From Takifugu bimaculatus (taxonomy: Eukaryota; Chordata; Actinopteri; Tetraodontiformes; Tetraodontidae), in NCBI GenBank assembly GCA_004026145.2, contig CP034976.1, positions 14,051,171 to 14,115,170 of the forward strand: a DNA stretch of 64,000 nt, in the 5' to 3' direction. Under the pieces are notes generated by a model. That model saw only the letters and a program-made list of their open reading frames with translations, made no database searches and was not told the origin of the DNA. Shown piece by piece: positions 22,985 through 35,300 of this stretch (position 1 is the first letter of the stretch; each line of letters begins with the position of its first letter). The translations under genes were made by a program, and so were the position numbers.

Positions 22985-23341
22985 CCCCTCACAGTTGGAA
23001 TCCAAACTGGGACCTCACAGACCCCAACAGGACACGAAGAAAAGGAATATTCCCACACATTCCTGTGTGAATTTCTGATAAGTTTGAGTAAATAGGTTCC
23101 TCAGGCATGTAATCTTTAATTATTTATGTGTATGCTTCATGTCCACCTGAACATTTTCTCATGTGGAACCATACAGGATGCACGATTCTGTCCTGTGCAC
23201 ATATCAGCCCATCACAGCAGCCCTGGTCATTTATTTGCTTTGGTCTATCATCAAAACTCAAAAACGTGCATTTGGTATGAGACGTTCAGGAGCAACTGGA
23301 AATGTGTGTTTACTGCCATGCAAAGCCACATTTAATGCTTA

Positions 23342-23376
23342 TGTGTGTGTGTGTGTGTGTGTGTGTGTTTGTGTGT
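23342..23376 (+). repeat. (TG)n microsatellite
   Basis: Thirty-five bases, nearly pure TG, intergenic. Confidence 0.9.
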
Positions 23377-23730
23377 CTTTGAGATGCTTAGAGGTCATCG
23401 AAAATCCCCCCCCCCCCGAGACAACTGTAGGTGACAGCTGTGAGAAGATTAGGGTGGTGTGAGGAGCTGGAAGGGTTAAACCAGAGTGTTTTTAACGCTT
23501 CCTCGGTGTGGAGCTGCATAAAAGTCACCTCATCCTCCGTGTGTGTGTGTGTGTGTGTGCGTGTGCATGTCTGTGTGCCTGTATGTGTGTGTGTGTAGCA
23601 GAGGGTCACAGAGTTTGTATTCCATCTGCTGAGACTGTAGCATCACTAGGTTGGTTTCCATGGCAATGATGCCCTCTGTCTGAAGACTCATGAAATTACT
23701 GCCTGCAGCAGAAGATAAGTGAACGTGGCC

Positions 23731-23776
23731 ACACACACACACACGCACACACACGCACACACACACACACACACAC
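23731..23776 (+). repeat. (AC)n microsatellite
   Basis: Forty-six bases of AC with two GC interruptions, intergenic; a matching TG array lies at 23538-23597 in the opposite dinucleotide phase, so the two could pair as an imperfect inverted repeat. Confidence 0.88.
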
Positions 23777-24136
23777 ATAATTCTGCAGGAGAAGGATTTT
23801 ACTTCAGCATTAAAATCACAATTAAGGAGGTCAAACGGACTTCTGGTGTCAACGTCAAACCTCAGAGGAGGAAACAGGTTCTAAATGATTTGAGCCAACA
23901 AACGTGACATTAAATCAGATCCTCCACACACACGTCCTGCTACAGCCTGGTATTCACTAATTACATTTTTCGCTTGTTCTTCGGTTTCTCTTGCAGGTAA
24001 ATCAACCAAATGTTCATCAGACGTCAACAACATCCCCCCATCCTGCCCACCTGTTGCCATGGCAGCCATTTGTGTCTGAAATCAGAAGACTTCGTGTTGA
24101 GTGTTTATGAGTGTTAGTCTGTGTTTATTTCTTCAA

Positions 24137-24138
<2 letters not shown>

Positions 24139-24182
<44 letters not shown>
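24139..24182 (+). repeat. (TG)n microsatellite
   Basis: Forty-four bases of pure GT, intergenic. Confidence 0.92.
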
Positions 24183-24184
<2 letters not shown>

Positions 24185-24476
24185 TGCTGACTTTGGTCAG
24201 AATTAAAGCAGTTAATAATCAGTTGTTTCAGTATTTGGAGCCCCCACACGGCTGTTTTCTATTCCGTCCTATTCTACTCCATTCAGCCTTGCATGGACCC
24301 CCCCAAGTTATCTGAAAATGGGAGACTCGCCCAGACCTGCACCCCACCCTCCACCCCCGTGCTGGGAAGGATCCCTCACAATAATGCAGTTTAACCCTCC
24401 TTCAGTGGTCCAAAGCAGAGACCCAACAAAGGACCAAAACCGCGACCCATTCAGAGCTGTTAATCACATCAGGACT

Positions 24477-24484
<8 letters not shown>

Positions 24485-24519
<35 letters not shown>
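24485..24519 (+). repeat. (TG)n microsatellite
   Basis: Thirty-five bases of pure TG, intergenic. Confidence 0.9.
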
Positions 24520-25125
24520 GCTGTGGGAAACAGTCTTTCACTGTTTAAAGGAAGAAAAGTTTTGTTTTCGTCAACTCCAGCACAAAAAAACAGACACGAC
24601 CAAAGTTTAAATTAGATGTGAGGTCCAGATTTACTCACTTTGTCCAATCTGACCGTAAAAAGCTCAACAAGTCTCAAAAACTCATTTTTGTGTACATTTA
24701 CATGTATGTGTCACATGTGAGTGTCGATCTACGATTGTGTGTGTGGTCATGGGAAGCCCACAGATGTTCTGTGAATATACCATTGTGAGAGGGACAGCGC
24801 GAGCGTGTGTGTGTGTGTGTATGTGTGTTTCTGTGTGTGTGAGGGAGAGGTGGGATGCACATAAGGACATCTACTCTATAGAACGATGCATTTAAAGCCA
24901 TGCAGAGAGTTGGAGTTTGGAGTGAGAGTAAGAGTAAAAACTAAGGACGGTCCAATAGCTCGTTACAGCCAAGTTTTACAGCCATGATTGTGGCTACATG
25001 CAGGTGGCCACTAGGGGCGCTGTTGTGGGAACCTATGTGGTCGCGCTGGTCGGAGGAGACGTCGAGAAGAGGGTGAGGCGACACCGAGGAAACCACAGGA
25101 TCCACAGAGGTCATGTTAAAAAGGT

Positions 25126-25131
25126 TTTATT
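25126..25131 (-). terminator. cspg5: Poly(A) signal, cspg5
   Basis: AATAAA on the minus strand about 750 bases after the cspg5 stop codon, giving a 3' UTR of about 0.77 kb with A/T-rich tracts at 25360-25440. Confidence 0.55.
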
Positions 25132-25883
25132 TCAACAACGGTCTGAATCTTGTTGGTTCTGTCCCAAAAAAGTACAAAAAAAGAAAAAAAAACAATAAAA
25201 CAAGTACATCAAAGGATTAGAAATCACATCAATGAAAGCCAAGACACATTGTGTTGCTTCTTCTTTTGTTTCTTTAAATCCAAGCAATGGTTTGCCAATA
25301 TTTATACATACTCACTGGATTAATCAGACAAACATCAAAACCTCTCAGTAGCTTTATCATAATTGTTTTTTTTTTACAATGACGTTTTACGTACATTTTA
25401 AAATTCTTTTTTAGTTTTTTAGTTTGTTTTTTTTACAAAATACACCAACGCAGGCAGGGAAAGGTGTGTGTACACTTAATGTTACGTCTTCATTTTTCAA
25501 TGTGCGTGTGTGTAGGTAAAAGATTAGGGAAAGTCATGTGACGCAACAAGGGGGCGGGGCTGCAAAACAGGACGAAGCAGGTGGGCGGCAACACATCGGG
25601 GGGGTGGTCTCTCAGCGGGGGGGCGGTGTTTCAGTGATGTTTTTTTGCAGCAGCCTGAGCTGCTTGGTGGCAGTGTTGCCGTGTCGGTTGCAGGTTGCTT
25701 GGCTGGTTTGTTGGCAGGCTGGTGGGTTGGTTGACCAGTTAGGTGCACTCGGCAGCAGAGCGACATCAAGCGGGCGGTGGGGGGGGGGAGGGGGCGTTTT
25801 TAAGAGCGTGGGGGGGGGGGGGCTCCTGTTGCCAGTGCACCTGGACGTCAGCGGCGTTGTGTGGTCGAGTTGGTTGTTTGTTT

Positions 25884-28800
25884 TCACATCATGTTGTTCT
25901 GAAGTGAGTTTACCTCAGAGGAGTTGTCCTCACCCAGGACCTTGTGGTTCTCGTGTTTGGGGGTCAGAGAGTTGTGGATGTTCAGGGAGTCGTCCTCTTT
26001 GGCCGGAGCCTTCACGGGATCCTCCAGCTTGTTCTGGGAATTGGAATCATCCTAACCAGAGAAGGGAGGAGGCGGATGGCCAGGGCAGAGAACACAGTTA
26101 GAACAGCAGCAGCAGATCACCTCAGGGAACTTTTTCAGGAGTTCATCTCTGATTAGAAAATCATCTTTATCCCGAATAAAACATCGATTTGGACCATTTT
26201 TCACATCAGAATGGCAATTTAAACTCAGTCAGGTTAGAAAGCAATCTAAACTTAACGCAAATGAAAAATCTAGAGATAAACTTTTTAGAAAATCTAGAAA
26301 TCGATAACAAAATCATCGTTGAATGTGCGGAAATCGTCCAAAATCGATGTTTGTGATTGGTGATAAAGTGATTCAAGAAAACTGCGACCAAAGATGAACT
26401 CGTTTCATGCAATGAACAATTTCTCTGATAGATTTTCTGAACGCTCGACTGAAACTTTCATATTGTCCACGATTTGTTGAGTATAATTCAAACCAGAAAC
26501 TGTTTGTGTAAATAATCTTACACTTCATTTTAGTTTTTTGGGTTTTTATTGGCAAATCCAAACACAGATAAGGGGCGGAGCTAACCACACTGTAGGTTTG
26601 TGATTGGACAGAGTCTTCAACCTAAAATAATCTGGACTGTGTGCACGCGCGCGTGTGTGTGTGTGTGTGCTGGCCTTTTCCTATTTGTGAGGACACATCA
26701 TTGACGGGCAACCGATGTCTTGAGGACCTTTTTTTTGCATGGTCCTATTAAAAAGACACTTTTGTGTGTGTGTGTATTTACTTGACTTTTATGAAGATTT
26801 TGGCTGGTTTTACATTAAGAGTTTGCCTAGAACCTGATCCCAGACCAGTTTTATTAAGTTACACAACTGAGGCTGGTTTCACACATAAACTGACCAGGAA
26901 GCAGATAAAAGCAGGTCCAAGCTGGAGGGGCAGGTCATTTCACTGGTCACGAGGCTCTTGGGTTTCCTTCAGAACACACTTGATGCAAGCTGCACAGGTG
27001 ATGCCCACCTCCCCTTTGTAGATGACCCACGACGTGCATGCACATTCACATGCAAGCCCCCCAAACCGTTTAACCATCACTCATGCTGTTGCAGTCCTGT
27101 GTCGCCTCCTCTGTCCATTTTGCCCTCATAAACCCAAAACCTTTGCACTCCTGCCACTACTCTGAAGGTACCACCATCATCCCCACCCATCCACACCGTC
27201 GCTGCTGTGGGGAAGAAAACACATTTCTCTGGCTTCAGGTCAGAGGGACATTGATCCTTGAGCCATTTCCGCCGTCACAGCTTCCCATTAATGCCGCAAG
27301 ATCATTGACACACCCTCACAGCCCCCCCAGGCTACCAATTTACACCCCCCCCATTGAACTTTTCAGAATGGAAGAGCAGTGAGAGGATTTACCCGCTGGC
27401 TGCTGGCCTAGATAGTAACTTCAGGCAGGACGTGCGGGTACGTCACTTCCATGGTTACGGGATACGGGCCCTCTGTCCTCCCGTCAGCGTGAAACTGGAA
27501 AACGTTTGTTGGATTTTTCATTCTGGATTGTGTGGGTGGAAGTCGGGGGGCTGGGGGAGCGGGTGGTGGGACAGCCACGAGGACGTCAGAGTGGGTGTCG
27601 ATTTGAGGTGGGGGGAACAGAGATAAACAGGGTTCTGATGGTGATGATGATGATGGAGGACACGTCCTGGAGTCAGTTGATGGTGGTTTTAGTGAGTCCA
27701 GAGACGCGATGAGGCTCCAGGTGACAGATTTAAAAGCTTCAAGCAAATAAAAGATGTTGAGCTTGGCTGTAAAACTCAGATATTGTCACTTCTCTCTGGA
27801 TTCAGATCCAGTTTGTGGGTTTAGTCCAGCAGGAATCAGCCAGGACTGCTGTGAGGCTGTTGTCATGCATCTAAATCGCAGATTAAATACTTACGTGTGT
27901 GTGTGTGTGTGTGTGGGGTGTGTGCGCGCATGTTAGCCTGCAGGTATCTGCTCACGCTTCATGTGACCGGCTCTGCACGGAGTAAATATTTGCCTTCAAG
28001 AACGTGCGTGACGTGCTGGACTTTGAGTGCTGAGGAATAAAGAAAAGAGGCTTCAGAGTTGGTGTTGGACACGCAGCCTCGTGGATCCAATGTTTGCAAA
28101 TCAATTAGCTCATTTCGGAGGCAAACAATTCCTGCACGGAGCCTCGTTTGGTCTTCAAACGGAGCTGATTGGATCAGCGGTAATTGAATCTTTGGGGAGC
28201 GTTTGGGCTGCTCTGCTGGCCACTTCAGGCAGGACAGTGAATTTATTTAGTATCGACAGAGTGGAGTGATTCAGAGGGAAGATGGACGATGTTAGGGTTT
28301 ATTCCGGAGGGATTTGTTGTCCTACTATGTTTAATTTTGTATTTCTACACTGATAAACCACAATCGGACTTTGATTTTTTTTTAACCCAAGTGAGAAATC
28401 CACACCTGGAGGTCGGGAGCTGGCCAGATTTGATGTGTTTTCTGGTGTCTTGATTGGCCACCGGGGGCGCCATTGCAAATAAAAGAAGTTCATGATAAAA
28501 ATTTTGGTTATAGAAGAAAAAATGGAAAAAAATGTTTGATTCATCTTGAATTACATACAACTTTGTGCTGTACTGATACTCAGCTACTTCAGGTGTTAGC
28601 TATGACTAAAACTGTCGGTAAAATGACAAAAGTTTAAAGAAAATGTAGTTTATGTTAAAGTTTACGGTCTTCAAATAAAGTGAATATTCATCTTTCACAC
28701 TGCCATAAAAACATCAGAACCTCCCTAAAGTGAGCCAAATATTTTCTGACCCCCAGTGGCCAGCTGCAGTATTAACCCTCCCATATTTATGCATAAGCTC

Positions 28801-31800
28801 TCATTTTATTGAGTGTTTACTTTGTCTTATATCTGTTCATTAATCTTAGAGAAGGAGAGTAGATGGGATGATTGACCCCAATTGCTATTTTGATGTCTTT
28901 GATTTTGGACAGAGGTCCCTATCAAAGAGAGCAATCTTTATTTTTCTCAGTTTTCGATCCATCTAGTAAAATACTTATGCTGGTGTCTGTTTGTCGGGGC
29001 CAAATGTAAACTGACTAACTTGGTGCTGACAAAAGGGTGATTGACAGGGCCACAGTAACAATGAAGGAGTTGTTTGGGGAAGTGAGAGGAGTCGGGACTA
29101 TCTGAGATTTGGGGGTTGGATCTTACCTCACAGTCGGATTCCTCTTTGGTCTTACACTCCCAGGTGTATCTGCTCATGGTTTTCTGAGGGGAGGGGGATG
29201 GTGCAAAGGGTTATATTCCTCAAAAACGATAAAGCCAACCTCAGTGAAAGAGAGACAGCCAGACAGAGACGAGTGGGAGGAGCTAAGGCCACAGAGAGAG
29301 GGGGAGTGGGAGGAGCTAAGGCCACACAGACAAACGAGTGGGAGGAGCTAAGGCCACACAGACAAACGGATGGGGGGGGCTAAGGCTATACAGGGGATGA
29401 AAAGGAGGGGCTAAGGCCATACAGAGCAACAAGTGGGAGGAGCTAATGTCACAGAGGGGTGGGTGGGAGGAGCTAAGGCCACACAGATAAACACCTGGGA
29501 GGAGCTAATCCTATACAGGGGGCGGGAAGGGGGGCTAAGGCCCTACAAAGAGGCGAGTGGGAGGGGCTAAGTCCATACAGAGAAGTGAAAGAGCGATAAC
29601 AGATGAAAACAGATATAATAAGCAGAGACAGATTGAGTGTTGGTGAGCGAGACCAACAGCTGGAGGAACCAGGTGTCAGAGCTAAGATTCTACAGTAGAG
29701 GCAGGTTTAGTTCTTCTGCACTGATGCTGCAGTTGTTTGGGAGGGTTTGATGTTATCGCTTTGTTAGCAGATGCATCATCATGACGACTGGTGAGTTGGT
29801 CTCGTTGTTGGTTTTGATACAAGATTATACTGGCAGACAACATACTAACGGTTCATTTTCCTGGTAACATGGGAGTAGGAAACCCCGCCTCATACATGAT
29901 TTGTTTGGCTCATCATGACACGTATGATCATTGCAACAAAATGGATCAGAGCATCACACGCATTTGTCTCCTAACATTCTAACTTTAGAACCCGACGAGT
30001 CAAACGCTCCTGAAACAAGAGGAAGATAATATCCAGTCCGGTGACGACTTTAGGGCTGTGATGTGAAGATCAGTTAGATTGGTGTTGAATTAAAGAGTTT
30101 ATGATGATATTAGTCATGATTATGTCCTTTTTTATTGTGATTACACGGATTGAGTGTAACTGGAAAGAAATGAGACACATGAAGGTACATTACGTGTGAA
30201 CAAAACGACTGATGGAGCTGCACTACATCTTTAAAGCTAACTCCTCCATGTTAGCATGAGAACAACCCAAGCGACTAGGACATTTCTGTTACGAGCTCCT
30301 CATGCGTGAGTTAGTCAGGCATCTTATTGGTGTTGCATCGCAGATGTTTATCCTGATCACCACCCATTATTTTCAAAAAGCACAAACTTACACTGCAGCT
30401 TACCTGTTTTGCGATGTCCATCCTGCAATTTTTTTGTCAACCCATTATAACTCAACCAATCATAACCCTTGGTCTACTAGCCCCACCCCCTTTTTTCAGG
30501 ATAAACAGGTAAAGCTGACATTTCTGTCAGACGTCTGTAAACAGACAGCAAAGCAGAGCTCAGCTGACATGGCCACTAGGTGGCGCATGTCAGCGACGGA
30601 GCATTAATGCTGTGACGCATCGATACGCGAGGTGATCACAGATGTTCTGAGAGGGTTGCAGCAAAGGGCTTCTGGGAGTTTTCTCTTAAAACCACTGTTT
30701 CATCTCCACAATTCAGGAGTAGCCACAGTTTATAACACAAAAGTGTTTTATCAAACTATCAAAGGTCAGCGCATGCATTAGCTATCCCCTTGTTCGGGAC
30801 ACATGCCAGTGAGATTTATATTGCGTTGCCATTGGTTACCAGGGCTCAGCCAGTTTCATAACACTTAACATGTAAATGAGAAATACATACTTACCTGCAA
30901 CTCACTGTAGAATGATACCCCACACAATAACGGCAAGGATATATGAAGTTATAACCATAATAAGAGTTAACTGGAACAGAGAAAACTCCCTCCACCCATC
31001 TGAAACCCGTCTCAGCTTTACTGCTGCACACCTCAGAGCATCGGAGAATACTCATGCCCATGCATTAGAGGGGTAGAGGGGAGATCTGGGGATCCGGGCA
31101 GGGTTGTCAGGGAGATGCAGAGAAAAGGGGAGAGTGCAAGAGAGGCGAGAACCACGTTACCTGACAGATAATGTTATCATAGTAAGCCAATGCACGGGCA
31201 TGAGGGACGTTAGGAGGGGTGTCGCACAGTTTCCTTACATTTGGGTGGGAGCCCTCAGCGATGGTGGACAGCGAGAAATTATCATTGTGTTGCTCCGACG
31301 TTGGCCGATACTTACTGCTGGGGGGGGGGGGGGGTGGAGAGCAAATGAGCAAAGAGGAGGATAACAAAAGAAGAGTCGACAAAGAGGAAGAAACAGAGGA
31401 GGTGAAAGGGTGAAATGGCCAGAAATACCAAAAGCAGAAAAAATACAGGGGGAAGTGGCAGATGGTGGGAGTAGAGGAGAGGAGAGGAGAGGAACGGGGA
31501 GAAAGCATGACAGCAGCGTTAGATGCAAGTTCACAACTCCTGTTTGTCTTCAGGCAAACAGGAAAGAAAAACAGACAAATATCAGAATCTGTGATGCAAC
31601 AAACTTTGGTTTCAGAATTTGACCCAAATGGGGGGAACCTTGATTTTCCCTCTTGGGTAACATCAAGAGATTATTGAGGAAACGAAGTTCAGACATTAAG
31701 AATTAAATTAAAATCATCTTGTTTGGGCTCGTTTAAACTTGAAATCCGTATTTCTTCTTAGAACTCTCACAGTCATACAGCTTTAAACCCTTTTTTTCCT

Positions 31801-32282
31801 CAGACTCTTTTGACATATTTACTCCAAAAAACGCTTCAGTTTGAAAACAAACACTTGCACAAACTATAAAAACCTGGTTGCGGCCACATTAACCAGTAAG
31901 TTTTTGATTTTCCACCCAGTTTTAATTCTCCATGATGCAAAAAGGCTGTTAGAATTAGAAAAGAAGACATTCTGGTCATTGAATGTGGACGTTTCTGAGT
32001 CTGAATGTTGGAGCTCATCTGAGCTGCAGCAGAGAGACACTGAAAATACCCACAAAGGGTGATGGTGAGTGGGAGTGTCGTGTATTCATGAGCGCGCTCT
32101 CTCTCACACACACGTGCACACGCACACACACACTCCTGTGTCACGCTGCTTTTTTTCCTCTCTGACCACCCTCTTTTATTCTCTTTTCCCTTGATTTCTT
32201 TGAGCCGACCACTTGATGAGACTGTTTTGGCTTTCATGTTGCACCCTGTCCCCGCACAAACACATATACGCATGCACACATG

Positions 32283-32315
<33 letters not shown>

Positions 32316-35300
32316 CTCAGGTCGCACAGCTGTATGTAGGTCAGCCCCACCTCCCTCCGCTCTCCCTCCTGTTCACACTGCCCTACTTTCAGCTGGTTGG
32401 AGTCTGACATCACCCTTTTCTTTGCTTTAGAATGTTTTTGCGACCAGCATTAATGCTGCTGCGTCGCTCTTCCTCCTCCCCATCATCTTCATCATCCATA
32501 ATCTCCCCACCCTGACCAGCACGCCTGTCGTCGAGCTAAAAATAGAGCCTGTGTGTGTGGGATTGAGGTGCTCAGGATTCGGTCATTCGGTTCACATTTG
32601 CATCCACCATATCTCTGTTGCCAAGGAGATAGCGAACCAAGGTATCAACGCCAGCCCAAGAAGCACTGCCAACCCCTCCCCACGCACACACACACGCACA
32701 CACACACACACACACGCTCTCTCTGTCCCTCTCACACAGATTTAGTATTCTGTCTGTCACTCTTGGAAGTGTCTCATTAAGCCTCTTTAATGGTCTGATG
32801 GAATTTTAACCGTTTCTGTTTGAACTCGTCTTCCCAGTGATGGTCGCAGGAAGAAACTCTGGAAAAAAGGCCAAAAATATGAAAAATAACAGGAAACATA
32901 TCAAGCTGAGGCTCGTGTATTCTCTGTGCTACTGAGGCTCAATGAAAAGATCTGCTGGTGCTGATCCAGGCTGATATAGAACCCTTGAAATGAACGCCGT
33001 GCTTCCATTGGCCAACCAGGAACAGGGAAAATGGTGCACGTGATCGATGGATCTGCAATAGCAACACAAGGTTTTCCAGGGTTTTCACCGAGGACCCCAG
33101 GACTTTTTATTAAGAGAGGAAATCATCTAACTCCTCGCGACAGACCGATCCAAAAGAAAATTCCTACAGCCAAAGACGGACAAATATCAGCAGGAGGAAA
33201 AGCTGCAGAACAAAGCAGAGGATGTTTGTTGTTGACCCCTGAGCTCCTCCAGTTCTGGGAGTCCTCGTCGTCTCCTGTCACACATTGATCAGGTTGTTTG
33301 CACGTCTGATCTCTGTTAAACTCGCACAAACGTCTGCTGCCGCCGTCACATGTCCTGTCATCTGGTCTAAACATGTCCTCTGTCCTGCATTCCTTCATTG
33401 TCCTCCTCTCTTGTTCACTTCCTATTTGTGCAGATCCCCCCCCCTTCACTGTTGTCCATGATGCCCATCCCCCTCCTCCTCCCCCTCCTCCTCCTCCTCC
33501 TTTTGTGTAATTGTTTTCCTATTCAACCAAAATTTCCCAGTCAATTTCCTCAATTGAAATAAAAAGATTATTAATAATATGAAGCCAGCAACAGTGTGGT
33601 GCAGGTCAGGGTCGGAGGTCAGCTGATAAGCTAATTAGTTTTTGTTTTAATGGGTCAGTTGACGCCATCGGACTCTTGATCTGAGCTTCACTAACAGATG
33701 TTTTATGTCCACGTTTTCCCATAGTCAAAGCAGCGCTCAGAGCTGAACCTCTTTAGCGCTATGCTAACCCCCCTCCCCCCACCTCACCTGCGCTTCAGCA
33801 GTTTCTTGTTCTCTGTCTTGAGCACGTGGAGCTTCTTGGCGAAGCAGACGACGATCATGAAGAGCAGCAGCACCACCAGAGCCGAGGCGCCCACGGCCAG
33901 ACACATCACCTGGAACTCGGTCACCACCGACTCGCAGCGAGCGCCCTTGTGCCAGATGTAATCCTGGACGTTACATCTGCGGAGGAGAAGAAGAAGAAGA
34001 AGGTCGCTCGTCAAGTCCTGCTGGTGCTTCACATTCATTCACACGTTTGCTTTATCACCAGAACAGCAACCAGGTTTATAGCTTCAAACACAATTAGCAT
34101 CCATAGGTGCCCACGTTTCCACGCGTGAGACGACTGACAGAGGCACCATCTGAGGCCCAATATCCCTCTGAGAACATGCTTTGCATCTTCTCGGGGACAC
34201 AAGAGACGAGGCAGATGGCGTGTAAAGGACAGATTTAATGAAAATGGATGCAGGATCCTCGTGTGCAGTGCAGAGATGCAGATCACAGGCTGTGTGTTGA
34301 CACTCAGCTTAGCTCCGTTAGCATCGCCTGTCAGATCTGCTCCAATATAACAGAATAAAAACACGTCATGCGGCTGCGTCCTGTTAAACTAGCAGCTTTT
34401 ACTGAGCGACGTCCTGAATCATTCGGGCTTTTGTTTCTGCAGCTGAGAGGGAAAATGGCAACGGAGCAGGAGACATTCAGAGAGCGAGGCGGCGCTCCCG
34501 CTCCTGCACTCAGATAAAGAAGTGGTTTATGTAAGTGTAATTTAGGAGGGGGGGGGAGGGGAAGAGGAGAAGAACAGTGAGCAAGGATGTGCTGGTTGCC
34601 GTAGCAACCCAGCTAAGCGGCAAATGGAGCAGATGCAGTGCTGACATGCCATTCCATCACACATCACACGATCCTCGCTCGGCCGAGCGTCCGCAGGGGA
34701 GGCGGCCGCGCTCCAGCGGATGCTTCTTTTCTTCCTCTGTCTCTCGTGCCGCTCCTGCCACTTGTCCTCCTGAAAAATCTCCTCCTCCCTCGCGCACGCT
34801 CTTTGAAGCCTCCGGCTGAATCAAGTCAGATTTCAGCTTCTTATTTTTTTCATTCTGGGGCGTTTAGTGCACAGCTCGGGGAACGTTGAGCTGCAGTTCA
34901 GCTAAAGGAAACACTGAACGACTGTCCTGCCATCAGCTGTATCCAGGTCAGACAGCGGTGCACTTTAAAAATGCAGAACATAAAGCTTCTAATTTATTCA
35001 GGCTCTCCTGGTGCTCAGTGGGGGGAGGTGGGGGTAGTGGTGCACCAGTTTAATTAATTTATAAGATCGGCCCAACATACAATTACTAGATCAGCCCTCG
35101 TTAGACTTAAGGGTCCACAACTTTAATAGCCATCAGAATTAGCGTTAGCATTTGTTCTTGTGCATGAATCTAGAGGTAGAGGAGGCGCAGCACCGCCTTC
35201 ATCCTGCAGCTGGAAGCTACTGATAGAAATCGGTTCTTGGCTGAAATCTGAAGGTAATCCTGAGTCCTTTCTCCTTGAGTTTGACATCCCAGGCAGCTGC

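Larger units (their letters stand above)
21035..25110. other. Intergenic region between elp6 and cspg5
   Basis: No gene is recognisable. The left end should hold the elp6 promoter; an ETS-like GCGGAAGTGA is present near 21262. The rest is AT-rich unique sequence (21300-22090), the 13-bp minisatellite, an unassigned minus-strand ORF at 22600-22980, and several CA/TG arrays. Confidence 0.6.

Noticed and set aside
21035..25110. An additional conserved gene between elp6 and cspg5
   Set aside because: No recognisable domain, consistent exon chain or known syntenic gene; only one weak ORF is reported.
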